Assembly: GCA_963921255.3 (NCBI GenBank)
Contig: CAWUEW020000003.1
Span: 806,001 to 870,000, forward strand
DNA: 64,000 bases
Reading direction: 5' to 3'
Source: JANSYL01 sp963921255
GTDB taxonomy: Bacteria > Pseudomonadota > Alphaproteobacteria > Rhodobacterales > Rhodobacteraceae
Below the pieces are notes generated by a model, which was not told the origin of the DNA, did no database searches, and worked only from the letters and a program-made list of their open reading frames with translations. Both the position numbers and the translations under genes were made by a program. This document shows, piece after piece, positions 1 to 8,580 of the stretch. The stretch's first letter is position 1. Each line of letters starts with the position of its first letter.

Positions 1-1
1 G

Positions 2-457
2 CAGGTCTGCACGGCGGCGATGACCTACGGATTCAAGATCGTCGAAGAGATGAAATCGGGCCTCTCTCAGTATCTGGACGAAAGCGGCCAGAGCCTGGAT
101 GACCTGATCGGGCGGGCCGTCCCGAACGTGACGGATTGGCAGTATCTGAACCTCAACTACGTCACCAAGGCCCGAATCAACCAGGATCTCTGCATTTCCT
201 GCGGGCGTTGCTACGCAGCCTGCGAAGACACCTCGCACCAGGCCATTTCCATGACCGAAGATCGTGTCTTTGATGTGATTGATGAGGAATGCGTGGCCTG
301 CAACCTCTGCGTGAATGTCTGCCCGGTGGAAGACTGCATCACGATGGAGCGGCTTGAAGAAGGCGTCGTCGACGCGCGGACCGGCAAGACGATCTCGGAC
401 GACTACGCCAACTGGACCACACATCCCAATAACCCGTCCGCGCAGGCGGCCGAGTAA
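2..457 (+). CDS. preA: PreA C-terminus, NAD-dependent dihydropyrimidine dehydrogenase subunit (5' partial)
   Basis: The reading frame is open from the window edge, so only the last 151 residues are present and the true start lies upstream. The first residues, QVCTAAMTYGF, match the end of the dihydroorotate-dehydrogenase-like flavin barrel of PreA. The tail carries two ferredoxin-type [4Fe-4S] motifs, CISCGRCYAAC and CVACNLCVNVCPVEDC. PreA with PreT reduces uracil and thymine to the dihydropyrimidines with NADH, the first step of reductive pyrimidine catabolism in the cytoplasm. The next two steps are encoded just downstream (1358-4129), which supports the call. The gene converges on the rutR-like gene across a shared terminator. 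Confidence 0.93.
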   Translation, partial: QVCTAAMTYGFKIVEEMKSGLSQYLDESGQSLDDLIGRAVPNVTDWQYLNLNYVTKARINQDLCISCGRCYAACEDTSHQAISMTEDRVFDVIDEECVACNLCVNVCPVEDCITMERLEEGVVDARTGKTISDDYANWTTHPNNPSAQAAE

Positions 458-466
458 GGCGGGACA

Positions 467-503
467 GAAAAAAAGCATTTCGGGGGGCTGCGGCCCCCCG
501 TGT
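467..503. terminator. Bidirectional intrinsic terminator between preA and rutR-like gene
   Basis: A stem of seven G-C pairs (CGGGGGG at 481-487 and CCCCCCG at 494-500) lies between the convergent stops. On the minus strand the stem is followed, after a short offset, by a T run (complement of the A run at 468-474), so it fits a rutR terminator best. On the plus strand it is followed only by TGTCTTG. Confidence 0.7.
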
Positions 504-520
504 CTTGTGTGCGATCGCGG

Positions 521-1138
521 TTAGGGCGCGGGCGCCAGCATGCTGCGGAACAGCCCGTCCAAATACCCTTCGGCTTCCGTGAACGGATCGCGCTCCGGCC
601 CGAGAACGGCGCGCACCTGCACGTCGAAATCGGCATAGTGTTGGGTCAGGGACCAGATCGAAAAGATCAGGTGGTGCGGGTCGACCGGCGCGATTTTCCC
701 GGCCTCGGACCAGGCGCGGATCACCTCGGCCTTGTCGTCCACCAGTGTCTTCAGGTCGGTCGCAAGCGCCTCTCCGATGCGCGGCGCGCCTTGCACGATC
801 TCCTGCGCGAACAACCGGGATTCACGCGGGAAATCGCGGCTCAGCTCCAGTTTGCGGCGCACATAAGCCAGCACCTCGTCGGTTGGGTCGCCGTTCGGAT
901 CCAGCGCCCGCAGCGGGTCGAGCCAGGTGTCCATCAACTCGCTCAGCAAGCTGACATGGATCGCGTCCTTGGTCGGGAAATAATAGAGCAAATTCGGTTT
1001 CGAGAGACCGGCCTCGCGCGCAATCTGGTCGACCGTGGCCCCGCGGAATCCGTGCTGCGAGAACACGTTCAAAGCCGCTTCCAGGATGGCGGCTCGGTTC
1101 TTGCGCTGGATGCGTGTCTGGCCGGGCTGGTCCTTCAT
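521..1138 (-). CDS. rutR: TetR-family regulator, RutR-like
   Basis: This 205-residue protein has an N-terminal TetR helix-turn-helix (about residues 15-60, with GATVDQIAREAGLSKPNLLYYF) and a C-terminal domain of the RutR/YcdC type, including the stretch HLIFSIWSLTQHYADF that is characteristic of RutR. E. coli RutR binds uracil and represses pyrimidine-utilisation genes. This copy is divergent from the amidohydrolase-dihydropyrimidinase-ABC operon, and a RutR-type operator lies in the shared upstream region (1275-1292). Inference: it is the uracil- or thymine-responsive repressor of the flanking pyrimidine genes. The ATG at 1138 fits the usual family length. Confidence 0.9.
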   Translation of the reverse strand: MKDQPGQTRIQRKNRAAILEAALNVFSQHGFRGATVDQIAREAGLSKPNLLYYFPTKDAIHVSLLSELMDTWLDPLRALDPNGDPTDEVLAYVRRKLELSRDFPRESRLFAQEIVQGAPRIGEALATDLKTLVDDKAEVIRAWSEAGKIAPVDPHHLIFSIWSLTQHYADFDVQVRAVLGPERDPFTEAEGYLDGLFRSMLAPAP

Positions 1139-1243
1139 GCGCGCCGGGCCGCCCTGGGTTCACAGAGCGCCCAACCGATGGGCAGGTTTTGCGGGTTCGC
1201 CATCCTTTGCACCGCTTGTTTCCCGTCGTTAACGTTCAATTCA

Positions 1244-1292
1244 TTGACTGGACCGTCCCCTCTGCTAGCGTGAGTTTGACCGGTTGGTCAAA
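1244..1292 (+). promoter_or_regulatory. Pyrimidine operon promoter with RutR-type operator
   Basis: A sigma70-like promoter can be read as TTGACT (1244-1249), a 16-nt spacer and TAGCGT (1266-1271). The inverted repeat TTTGACCGGTTGGTCAAA (1275-1292) has perfect 7-nt arms around GGTT and closely matches the E. coli RutR consensus TTGACCAnnTGGTCAA. Its position would cover the predicted transcription start, as expected for repression. The site lies 66 bp before the amidohydrolase ATG. Confidence 0.78.
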
Positions 1293-1357
1293 AAGAAAAG
1301 ACAACACTGTCGCGTCGCAGCAGAATGCGCCACGGCTCTGACAGAAGGGACACGACC

Positions 1358-2608
1358 ATGCCAGCCCCCGGCGAAAACATGAAAATCAATGGCGAGCGTC
1401 TTTGGGACTCGTTGATGGAAATGGCGAAGATCGGGCCGGGCATCGCGGGCGGAAACAACCGCCAGACCCTAACTGACGAAGACGCCGAGGGCCGTGCCCT
1501 GTTCCAGTCCTGGTGTGAAGCGGCCGGGATGACGATGGGTGTCGACACGATGGGCAACATGTTCGCCCGCCGCGAAGGCACCGATCCGGATGCCCTGCCG
1601 GTCTATGTGGGCTCGCATCTCGACACGCAGCCGACCGGCGGCAAGTATGATGGCGTGCTTGGGGTCCTCGGCGGGTTGGAGATCATTCGCTCGCTCAACG
1701 ATCTGGGCATCAAGACCAAACACCCCATCGTCGTGACCAACTGGACCAACGAGGAAGGCACGCGATTTGCACCGGCGATGCTGGCCTCGGGCGTTTTTGC
1801 CGGAAAGCACACGCAAGACTGGGCCTATGACCGCGTGGATGCCGACGGCAAGCGGTTCGGCGACGAGTTGAAGCGCATCGGGTGGGTTGGGGATGAACCC
1901 GTTGGCGATCGCAAGATGCACGCCTTTTTCGAGCTGCACATCGAACAGGGTCCGATCCTCGAGGCCGAGAACAAGGATATCGGCGTGGTCACGCATGGAC
2001 AGGGTTTGCGGTGGATCGAATGCACGGTCACCGGCAAGGAAAGCCACACAGGCTCGACCCCGATGCATATGCGCAAGAACGCAGGCCGCGGATTGGCGCG
2101 GGTGACCGAACTGGTCCACGAGATTGCGATGAAGAACCAGCCCAACGCCGTGGGTGCCATCGGGCATATCGACGTGTATCCCAACAGCCGGAACATCATT
2201 CCCGGCAAGGTCGTCTTCACCGTCGATATGCGCACGCACCTGCTGGATAAGCTCAACGGTATGGTCGACGAATTCATGGAGCGCGCCCCGAAGCTGTGCG
2301 AAGAGATCGAGACCGAGTTTTCCTGTGAAATCGTCGGCCAGTTCGACCCGCCTGCCTTTGACGAAGGCTGCGTCACCGCCGTGCGCGAAGCGGCCGAGCG
2401 GTTGGGCTACAGTCACATGGATATCGTCTCGGGCGCGGGCCATGACGCGTGCTGGATCAACGATCTCTATCCAACGGCGATGGTCATGTGCCCGTGCGAA
2501 GACGGGCTCAGCCACAACGAAGCCGAGGAGATCAGCCCAGAATGGGCCACGGCCGGGGCGAACGTCCTGTTCCACGCGGTGGTCGAGACGGCTGGTATTG
2601 TCGATTAA
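1358..2608 (+). CDS. Zn-dependent amidohydrolase, N-carbamoyl-beta-alanine amidohydrolase (beta-ureidopropionase) type
   Basis: This 416-residue M20-family hydrolase belongs to the AmaB/HyuC/allantoate-amidohydrolase group. Visible metal-site residues include His87 in VGSHLDTQ, Asp98 in GGKYDG, Glu132-133 in TNEEGTRFAP, the His of HIEQGP and the His of SGAGHDACW. The group hydrolyses N-carbamoyl amides to amino acid, CO2 and ammonia. Its place before dihydropyrimidinase and after PreA argues for N-carbamoyl-beta-alanine (or beta-aminoisobutyrate) as substrate, the third step of reductive pyrimidine breakdown. The ATG at 1358 is preferred over an in-frame ATG at 1325 because AGAAGGGA lies about 8 nt before it. 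An N-carbamoyl-L-amino acid or allantoate substrate cannot be excluded from sequence alone. Confidence 0.88.
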   Translation: MPAPGENMKINGERLWDSLMEMAKIGPGIAGGNNRQTLTDEDAEGRALFQSWCEAAGMTMGVDTMGNMFARREGTDPDALPVYVGSHLDTQPTGGKYDGVLGVLGGLEIIRSLNDLGIKTKHPIVVTNWTNEEGTRFAPAMLASGVFAGKHTQDWAYDRVDADGKRFGDELKRIGWVGDEPVGDRKMHAFFELHIEQGPILEAENKDIGVVTHGQGLRWIECTVTGKESHTGSTPMHMRKNAGRGLARVTELVHEIAMKNQPNAVGAIGHIDVYPNSRNIIPGKVVFTVDMRTHLLDKLNGMVDEFMERAPKLCEEIETEFSCEIVGQFDPPAFDEGCVTAVREAAERLGYSHMDIVSGAGHDACWINDLYPTAMVMCPCEDGLSHNEAEEISPEWATAGANVLFHAVVETAGIVD

Positions 2609-2674
2609 TGCCGGTCCGGGCCGCGGCCTGGGTGCGGATCAACGGAATGCAAACGAAGGACGCGGAGGGTTCTC

Positions 2675-4129
2675 ATGTCCAAAGTCATCAAAGGCGGAAC
2701 GGTTGTCACGGCGGATTTGAGCTATGAAGCCGATGTCCTGATCGAAAACGGCATGATCACCGAGATCGGCCAGAACCTGTCAGGCGACGAGGTGCTGGAC
2801 GCCACCGGCTGCTATGTCATGCCCGGTGGGATTGACCCCCATGTCCACTTGGAAATGCCCTTCATGGGCACCTATTCCAGCGACGACTTTGAAAGCGGCA
2901 CGCGTGCTGGCTTGGCGGGCGGCACCACGATGGTTGTCGACTTTTGTCTGCCGAACCAGGGCGAAGGTCTGCATGATGCGCTGAAGCGGTGGGATAACAA
3001 ATCGACCCGCGCGAACTGCGATTATTCCTTCCACATGGCGGTGACCTGGTGGGGCGAGCAAGTCTTCAACGACATGGAAAGCGTTGTCCGGGACCGTGGC
3101 ATCAACACGTTCAAGCATTTCCTCGCCTATAAAGGCGCGTTGATGGTCAACGACGACGAGCTTTTTGCCTCCTTCAACCGCCTGTCCGAACTGGGCGCGA
3201 CAGCGATGGTGCACGCCGAAAACGGCGATGTGGTCGCCGAACTGACGGCCAAACTGCTGGCCGAGGGCAACACCGGCCCCGAGGGCCACGCCTATTCGCG
3301 CCCCTCGCAGGTCGAAGGCGAAGCCACGAACCGCGCGATCATGATCGCCGATATGGCCGGTGTGCCGCTTTATGTGGTGCATGTCTCCTGCGAGGAGGCG
3401 CATGAAGCCATCCGCCGCGCCCGATCCCTGGGCAAGCGGGTCTGGGGCGAGCCGCTGATCCAGCATCTGACCTTGGATGAAAGCGAATACTTCAATCAGG
3501 ATTGGGACCACGCCGCCCGCCGCGTGATGTCACCGCCTTTCCGCAACAAGAAGCATCAGGACAGCCTGTGGAACGGGTTGATGTCGGGCTCGCTGTCGGT
3601 TTGTGCGACGGACCATTGCGCCTTCACGACCGAGCAGAAACGCTATGGCGTGGGGGATTTCTCGAAGATCCCGAACGGCACGGGCGGATTGGAAGACCGG
3701 ATGCCGATGCTGTGGACACATGGCGTGGCCACCGGTCGTCTGACCCCGAACGAGTTCGTGGCCATCACCTCGACCAACATCGCCAAGATCCTGAACTGCT
3801 ACCCGAAGAAAGGGGCCGTACTGGTGGGCGCGGATGCCGACCTTGTTGTCTGGGACCCAGAGAAATCCAAGACGATCACCGCCGGCGCGCAGCAATCCTC
3901 GATTGATTACAACGTCTTCGAGGGCAAAGAGGTCAAAGGCCTGCCGCGCTTCACCCTGACCCGGGGGCAGGTCGCGATCCATGATGGCGAGGTGCGCACG
4001 CAGGAAGGGCACGGCAAGTTCGTCGCGCGCGAACCGAATGCAACGGTCAACCGGGCGCTAAGCACCTGGAAAGAACTGACCGCACCGCAGCCGGTTCAGC
4101 GCACCGGCATTCCGGCAACGGGGGTCTAG
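2675..4129 (+). CDS. hydA: Dihydropyrimidinase (D-hydantoinase)
   Basis: This 484-residue cyclic amidohydrolase opens the ring of dihydrouracil or dihydrothymine to the N-carbamoyl beta-amino acid, step two of the reductive pathway. The metal motif GGIDPHVHLEM (His56, His58) and the carboxylated lysine in FKHFLAYKG (Lys153) are intact, followed by AMVHAENG, VHVSCEEA and CATDHCAF. GGAGGG precedes the ATG at 2675. It lies 66 nt after the amidohydrolase and just before the ABC genes, so the operon is very likely continuous. Hydantoinase is the other name used for this family. Confidence 0.93.
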   Translation: MSKVIKGGTVVTADLSYEADVLIENGMITEIGQNLSGDEVLDATGCYVMPGGIDPHVHLEMPFMGTYSSDDFESGTRAGLAGGTTMVVDFCLPNQGEGLHDALKRWDNKSTRANCDYSFHMAVTWWGEQVFNDMESVVRDRGINTFKHFLAYKGALMVNDDELFASFNRLSELGATAMVHAENGDVVAELTAKLLAEGNTGPEGHAYSRPSQVEGEATNRAIMIADMAGVPLYVVHVSCEEAHEAIRRARSLGKRVWGEPLIQHLTLDESEYFNQDWDHAARRVMSPPFRNKKHQDSLWNGLMSGSLSVCATDHCAFTTEQKRYGVGDFSKIPNGTGGLEDRMPMLWTHGVATGRLTPNEFVAITSTNIAKILNCYPKKGAVLVGADADLVVWDPEKSKTITAGAQQSSIDYNVFEGKEVKGLPRFTLTRGQVAIHDGEVRTQEGHGKFVAREPNATVNRALSTWKELTAPQPVQRTGIPATGV

Positions 4130-4186
4130 GCGCACATGCTCAGCCAAACAGAGATCGATGACGTCGCGGGGGAGGGCGAGGTCTCA

Positions 4187-4981
4187 ATGGCTCAGGACGA
4201 AAAGGCAAAGGTCATCGAGGCGCGCGACGTCTCGTTGACCTTTCAGACGGGCGACGGCCCGGTGCACGCGTTGAAAGACGTGAACCTCACGATCCACAAA
4301 GGGGATTTCGTCAGCTTCATCGGCCCCTCCGGCTGCGGGAAGACCACGTTTCTTCGGGCGGTGGCTGCGTTGGAACACCCCACCGGCGGCACCTTGACCG
4401 TGAACGGGATGACCCCGGATGAGGCGCGCCGCCAGCGCGCTTATGGCTACGTGTTCCAGGCCGCCGGTCTGTATCCGTGGCGCAGCATCGAGAAGAACAT
4501 CAAGCTGCCGTTGGAGATCATGGGCTTCGACCGGGCAGAACAGGACCGCCGGGCCGAGGATGTCCTGAAACTGGTTGATCTGGAGGGGTTCGGTCAGAAA
4601 TTCCCCTGGCAGCTGTCGGGTGGGATGCAACAACGCGCCTCGATCGCGCGGGCCTTGGCGTTTGATGCCGATCTGCTGCTGATGGATGAGCCGTTCGGCG
4701 CCCTGGACGAAATCGTGCGCGACCATCTGAACGAACAGCTTCTCGCGCTTTGGGCGCGGACGGAGAAAACCATCGGGTTCGTGACCCACTCCATCCCCGA
4801 AGCCGTCTACCTTTCGACCAAGATCGTGGTCATGTCCCCGCGTCCGGGCCGGATCACGGACGTGATCGAAAGCGATCTGCCGAAGGAGCGCCCGCTGGAT
4901 ATTCGCGACACGCCCGAGTTTCTGGCCATCGCCCACCGGGTGCGCGAGGGACTGCGGGCAGGGCATGCCTATGATGATTGA
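4187..4981 (+). CDS. ABC transporter ATP-binding protein, NitT/TauT (SsuB) type, probable pyrimidine importer
   Basis: This 264-residue ATPase has Walker A GPSGCGKTT at residues 46-54, signature LSGGMQQR, Walker B LLLMDEP and a switch His in VTHSIPEA. The SsuB/TauB group works with a periplasmic NMT1/THI5-like binding protein and small permeases, all present downstream (5468-8501). Context suggests uptake of uracil, thymine or a related pyrimidine; this is inference. The ATG at 4187 is preceded by GGAGGG; an in-frame ATG at 4136, 6 nt after the hydA stop, would add 17 weakly conserved residues. Confidence 0.88.
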   Translation: MAQDEKAKVIEARDVSLTFQTGDGPVHALKDVNLTIHKGDFVSFIGPSGCGKTTFLRAVAALEHPTGGTLTVNGMTPDEARRQRAYGYVFQAAGLYPWRSIEKNIKLPLEIMGFDRAEQDRRAEDVLKLVDLEGFGQKFPWQLSGGMQQRASIARALAFDADLLLMDEPFGALDEIVRDHLNEQLLALWARTEKTIGFVTHSIPEAVYLSTKIVVMSPRPGRITDVIESDLPKERPLDIRDTPEFLAIAHRVREGLRAGHAYDD

Positions 4982-5471
4982 ACCGGCCCTCTTCCCCGCC
5001 GAAAAGGGCGCAGGACCGGGCGCGCCCGTGCCGGACTGGTCGCCGAGACCCGCGCGGCCCGAAGATGCCGAGGCCTGCGCCGATATTCTGAACGATTGGA
5101 TCGACGCGCGCCCCTGGATGCCGCGCGTGCACTCCAAGGCCGATGTCCGCGCCTTCTACCGGGATTTCGTCTTCGCGGAGCGGCAGGTGTGGGTGGCAGG
5201 TGATCCGGTGGCGGGGTTTCTGGCCTTGGATGCGGCCGGTGGCATGGTCACGGCGCTTTACGTGGCGCGGCCGGGCGAAGGGGTGGGCAAAGCGCTGCTC
5301 GATTTCGCGAAAGACGGGCGGGACAGTTTGGAGCTCCACACCTTCCAGGCAAATGCCGGCGCGCGACGCTTCTACGCCCGCGAAGGGTTCGACGAGGTGG
5401 CCCATACGGACGGCGACAACGAAGAAGGGTTGCCCGACGTTCTGCTGCGCTGGCGGAGGGCAGTGTCATGA
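4965..5471 (+). CDS. GNAT-family N-acetyltransferase
   Basis: This 168-residue protein shows a GNAT fold, with the acetyl-CoA motif ARPGEGVGKALLDFA followed by ANAGARRFYAREGF. It overlaps the upstream ATPase gene by 17 nt and ends in an ATGA overlap with the permease gene, so it is translationally embedded in the transporter operon. Three in-frame ATGs (4965, 4971, 4974) are possible starts; the first is given. The substrate is unknown. Beta-alanine or beta-aminoisobutyrate, the end products of the pathway, would be natural candidates, but that is a guess from context. Confidence 0.85.
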   Translation: MPMMIEPALFPAEKGAGPGAPVPDWSPRPARPEDAEACADILNDWIDARPWMPRVHSKADVRAFYRDFVFAERQVWVAGDPVAGFLALDAAGGMVTALYVARPGEGVGKALLDFAKDGRDSLELHTFQANAGARRFYAREGFDEVAHTDGDNEEGLPDVLLRWRRAVS

Positions 5472-6475
5472 CGGGGATGGTAGATCCGAACGTGCCCGCC
5501 GCGCGCGGGGCAGGCGGGTTGCCGGACTGGGTGACCGCCACGCTGTCGGCGGTGATCCCTGTTCTGACCGTCGTCGGGGCCATCGTCGCCCTTTGGTATG
5601 CGGCCTCGGTGGGGATGAACCGGGCCTGGACGTTGGACCAGATGGAACGCCGGGGCCTTGAGATGTCCACGATGGAGATCGTGGCCGACACGATGAACCA
5701 GGAACGGCCGGTCCTGCCGACCCCACATCAGGTGTTCGGGGAATTGTGGGACACCACCGTCGGTCAGCCAATCCTGCGGGAACGGCGCGGCGAACTGCAG
5801 GGCAATCCCCGGAACCTTGTGTTTCACGCCTATCACACGCTGGCGCCCACCTTGATGGGCTTTGCGATCGGCACCTTTCTGGGCGTGCTTCTGGCGGTGG
5901 GGATCGTGCACAACCGGGCGATGGATATGTCGGTCATGCCCTGGGCCATTGCCAGCCAGACCATCCCGATCCTGGCGATTGCGCCCATCATCGTGGTGGT
6001 TGTGTCAAACCTGCCCGCGCTCAACGCGGCGGTCGACAACGGGGTGATCAGCGAAGAGATGAAGCTTTTGATCCCCAAGGCGCTGATCTCCAGTTACCTC
6101 AGTTTCTTCCCGGTGGTCGTCGGGATGGTGGCCGGCCTGCGCAGCCCGGGCGGGATGGATCTTGACCTCATGCGCACCTACTCGGCCAGCAGCCCGCAGA
6201 CCTTCTGGAAGCTGCGGCTGCCCGCGTCGGTTCCATTTCTGTTCACGTCCCTCAAGGTCTCGATCGCAGCGGCGCTTGTCGGCACGATCGTGGCCGAGTT
6301 ACCGACCGGCGCGCGGTTCGGTTTGGGCGCGCGTCTTTTGACCGGCAGCTATTACGGGCAGACCATCCAGATATGGTCCGCGCTGTTCATGGCGGCGATT
6401 TGCGCGGCAGCGCTCGTCGTGATCTTGGGCGCGCTGGAAAAACTGGTCCTGCGGCGGATGGGGGTGCGCCCATGA
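5468..6475 (+). CDS. ABC transporter permease 1, NitT/TauT type
   Basis: This 335-residue inner-membrane protein has an N-terminal membrane segment (PVLTVVGAIVALWYAAS), a long hydrophilic insert before the transport domain, and the EAA-type loop LMRTYSASSPQTFWKLRLPAS that contacts the ATPase. It starts by ATGA overlap with the GNAT gene. The SsuC/TauC relatives are usually about 250-280 residues, so the N-terminal extension is larger than typical. It pairs with the second permease at 6540, suggesting a heterodimeric channel. Confidence 0.87.
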   Translation: MTGMVDPNVPAARGAGGLPDWVTATLSAVIPVLTVVGAIVALWYAASVGMNRAWTLDQMERRGLEMSTMEIVADTMNQERPVLPTPHQVFGELWDTTVGQPILRERRGELQGNPRNLVFHAYHTLAPTLMGFAIGTFLGVLLAVGIVHNRAMDMSVMPWAIASQTIPILAIAPIIVVVVSNLPALNAAVDNGVISEEMKLLIPKALISSYLSFFPVVVGMVAGLRSPGGMDLDLMRTYSASSPQTFWKLRLPASVPFLFTSLKVSIAAALVGTIVAELPTGARFGLGARLLTGSYYGQTIQIWSALFMAAICAAALVVILGALEKLVLRRMGVRP

Positions 6476-6539
6476 GGGATGTGCGACGCTCCCGCTTGCG
6501 CGGATCGCCCCGCCCCCCCTCCCGCAAGGAGGGTGTGGC

Positions 6540-7472
6540 ATGAGCATGGTGTCCCTTGATCAAGCGACGCGCCCCAACCGCTGGCTGATGCCGGCAGCGG
6601 GCGCCGCCATCGTCCTGCTGGCGTTTTCCACCGACTGGCGCCTTGGCGTCTTCTTCGCCGCGTGGTTCGGGCCCTGGGCCGTGAATGTGCTTTTGGCCAA
6701 CGGGCGTGTCGGCGGCGCCGGTGCCATTGTCCCCATCCTGTTCGGCGTCACGCTGTTGGGTCTTTGGGAACTTGCGGTGCGCCTGTACGAGATCAGCCCG
6801 ATTATCCTGCCAGCGCCGAGCGCGATCTGGGCCCAGATGGTCGCCTCGACCGACGTGCTTTGGGCCGACTTCCAGCAAACCATTCTGAAGGGTGCGTTGT
6901 CGGGCTATATCATCGGATGCGGGGCCGCATTCCTGATGGCGCTGGCCGTGGACCGGTCGGGCTTTCTGCAGCGGGGCCTCTTGCCGGTCGGCAATTTCAT
7001 CGCGGCGCTTCCGATCGTGGGGACGGCCCCGATCTTCGTGATGTGGTTCGGGTTCGGCTGGCAGTCGAAGGCGGCCGTCGTGGTTGCGATGGTGTTTTTC
7101 CCAATGCTGGTCAACTGCGTACAGGGGCTCAAAGCCTCGGACGCGATGCAGCGGGATTTGATGCGCACTTATGCCGCCAGCTACGCGCAAAGCCTTGTGA
7201 AACTGCGCTTGCCGACCGCGATGCCGTTCATCTTCAATGGCTTGAAGATCTGCACAACACTTGCGCTGATCGGGGCAATTGTGGCTGAATTTTTTGGCTC
7301 GCCCACGGTGGGCATGGGGTTCCGCATCAAAATCGAAATGGGGCGGCTCGCCATGGATATGGTCTGGGCAGAGATCGCCGTGGCCGCGCTGGCGGGGTCG
7401 GGCTTTTACGGGCTGGTTGTCCTGATCGAGCGGCGCATGACCTTTTGGCATCCGTCGCAGCGGCGGGGATGA
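6540..7472 (+). CDS. ABC transporter permease 2, NitT/TauT type
   Basis: This 310-residue membrane protein begins with hydrophobic segments (AAIVLLAFSTDWRLGVFFAAW and more) and carries the EAA-type loop LMRTYAASYAQSLVKLRLPTA followed by AMPFIFNGLKI. AGGAGGGT lies just before the ATG at 6540. It follows permease 1 after 64 nt and precedes the binding-protein gene. The EAA loops of the two permeases are very alike, which suggests an ancient duplication. Confidence 0.88.
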   Translation: MSMVSLDQATRPNRWLMPAAGAAIVLLAFSTDWRLGVFFAAWFGPWAVNVLLANGRVGGAGAIVPILFGVTLLGLWELAVRLYEISPIILPAPSAIWAQMVASTDVLWADFQQTILKGALSGYIIGCGAAFLMALAVDRSGFLQRGLLPVGNFIAALPIVGTAPIFVMWFGFGWQSKAAVVVAMVFFPMLVNCVQGLKASDAMQRDLMRTYAASYAQSLVKLRLPTAMPFIFNGLKICTTLALIGAIVAEFFGSPTVGMGFRIKIEMGRLAMDMVWAEIAVAALAGSGFYGLVVLIERRMTFWHPSQRRG

Positions 7473-7517
7473 GACACAAGATACCAATGAACCAACATTC
7501 AACATGGAGGGAATGAC

Positions 7518-8501
7518 ATGAAACATCTTTTGGTAGGCGCAGCCGCGCTTGGCCTGGCAGCGGGGGCTGCTCAGGCGCAAGACGAGGTCACCTTGCAGCT
7601 GCAATGGGTGACCCAGTCCCAGTTTGCCGGCTACTACGTGGCGCTGGAGAACGGCTATTACGACGAGGAAAACCTCGACGTGACGATCCAGCCCGGTGGC
7701 CCGGACATCGCACCGCCGCAGGTGTTGGCCGGTGGCGGCGCCGACGTGATGCTGAACTGGATGCCGTCGGCCCTGGCCGCACGCGAGCGGGGCCTGCCGG
7801 TTGTGAACATCGCACAGCCCTTTGTCCGGTCGGGTCTGATGCTGACCTGTTGGGCCGATACGGGCATTACCGAACCGGCCGATCTGGCAGGCAAGACCGT
7901 CGCACACTGGTTCTTCGGCAACGAATACCCGTTCCTGAGCTGGATGAGCCAGTTGGGCATCGGCACGGATGGCGGCGATGGCGTGACCCTGCTGCAGGCA
8001 GGCTTCAACGTTGACCCGCTGCTGCAGCGCCAGGCCGACTGCATCTCGACCATGACCTACAACGAGTACTGGCAGATCATCGACGCCGGCGTCACGCCGG
8101 AAGAGCTGGTGACCTTCCGCTACGAGGATTACGGCGTTGCGACGCTGGAAGACGGGATCTGGGCGCTGGAAGAAAACCTTTCGGACCCGGCCTTTGTCGA
8201 CAAGATGGTGCGCTTTGTCCGTGCATCGATGCGCGGGTGGGCCTGGGCGGCCGAGAACCCCGATGATGCGGCCATGATCGTGCTGGACTACGATGAAACC
8301 GGCGCACAGACCGAAGAGCACCAGTTGCGCATGATGGGCGAGATTGCCCTTCTGGTCGCTGGCGGCGACGGCACGCTGGACCCGGCCGCTTATGAGCGGA
8401 CGGTGGCGACGCTGCTGGCGGGCGGGTCGGACCCGGTCATCACGGCCGAACCCGAAGGCGCATGGACCAGCGACATCACGGACGCGGCCCTGGCGAACTG
8501 A
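7518..8501 (+). CDS. Periplasmic substrate-binding protein, NMT1/THI5-like
   Basis: This 327-residue protein starts with a Sec signal peptide (MKHLLVGAAALGLAAGAAQA, cleavage after AQA). The mature N-terminus LQLQWVTQSQFAGYYVALENGYY is typical of the NMT1/SsuA group, which binds thiamine-pyrimidine precursors, pyrimidines, nitrate or sulfonates. In a RutR-regulated pyrimidine operon, uracil, thymine or a related base is the likely ligand; this is inference. GGAGGG precedes the ATG. A strong terminator follows, marking the operon end. Confidence 0.87.
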   Translation: MKHLLVGAAALGLAAGAAQAQDEVTLQLQWVTQSQFAGYYVALENGYYDEENLDVTIQPGGPDIAPPQVLAGGGADVMLNWMPSALAARERGLPVVNIAQPFVRSGLMLTCWADTGITEPADLAGKTVAHWFFGNEYPFLSWMSQLGIGTDGGDGVTLLQAGFNVDPLLQRQADCISTMTYNEYWQIIDAGVTPEELVTFRYEDYGVATLEDGIWALEENLSDPAFVDKMVRFVRASMRGWAWAAENPDDAAMIVLDYDETGAQTEEHQLRMMGEIALLVAGGDGTLDPAAYERTVATLLAGGSDPVITAEPEGAWTSDITDAALAN

Positions 8502-8540
8502 GTTTCGCGCCCGGATTGGGCGTGAACCGCGGATGAGACG

Positions 8541-8580
8541 ACGCGCGGCCCCTTGATCGGGGGCCGCGCGTTTCTGTTTC
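8541..8580 (+). terminator. Intrinsic terminator of the pyrimidine operon
   Basis: A 12-bp GC-rich stem (8541-8552 with 8560-8571) and a 7-nt loop are followed by TTTCTGTTTC. It lies 40 nt after the binding-protein stop. Confidence 0.85.

Noticed and set aside
6387..8321. Long minus-strand open frame opposite the permease and binding-protein genes
   Set aside because: Compositional shadow of the ABC genes; no domain, no ribosome site, and the plus-strand proteins have signal peptide and permease motifs.
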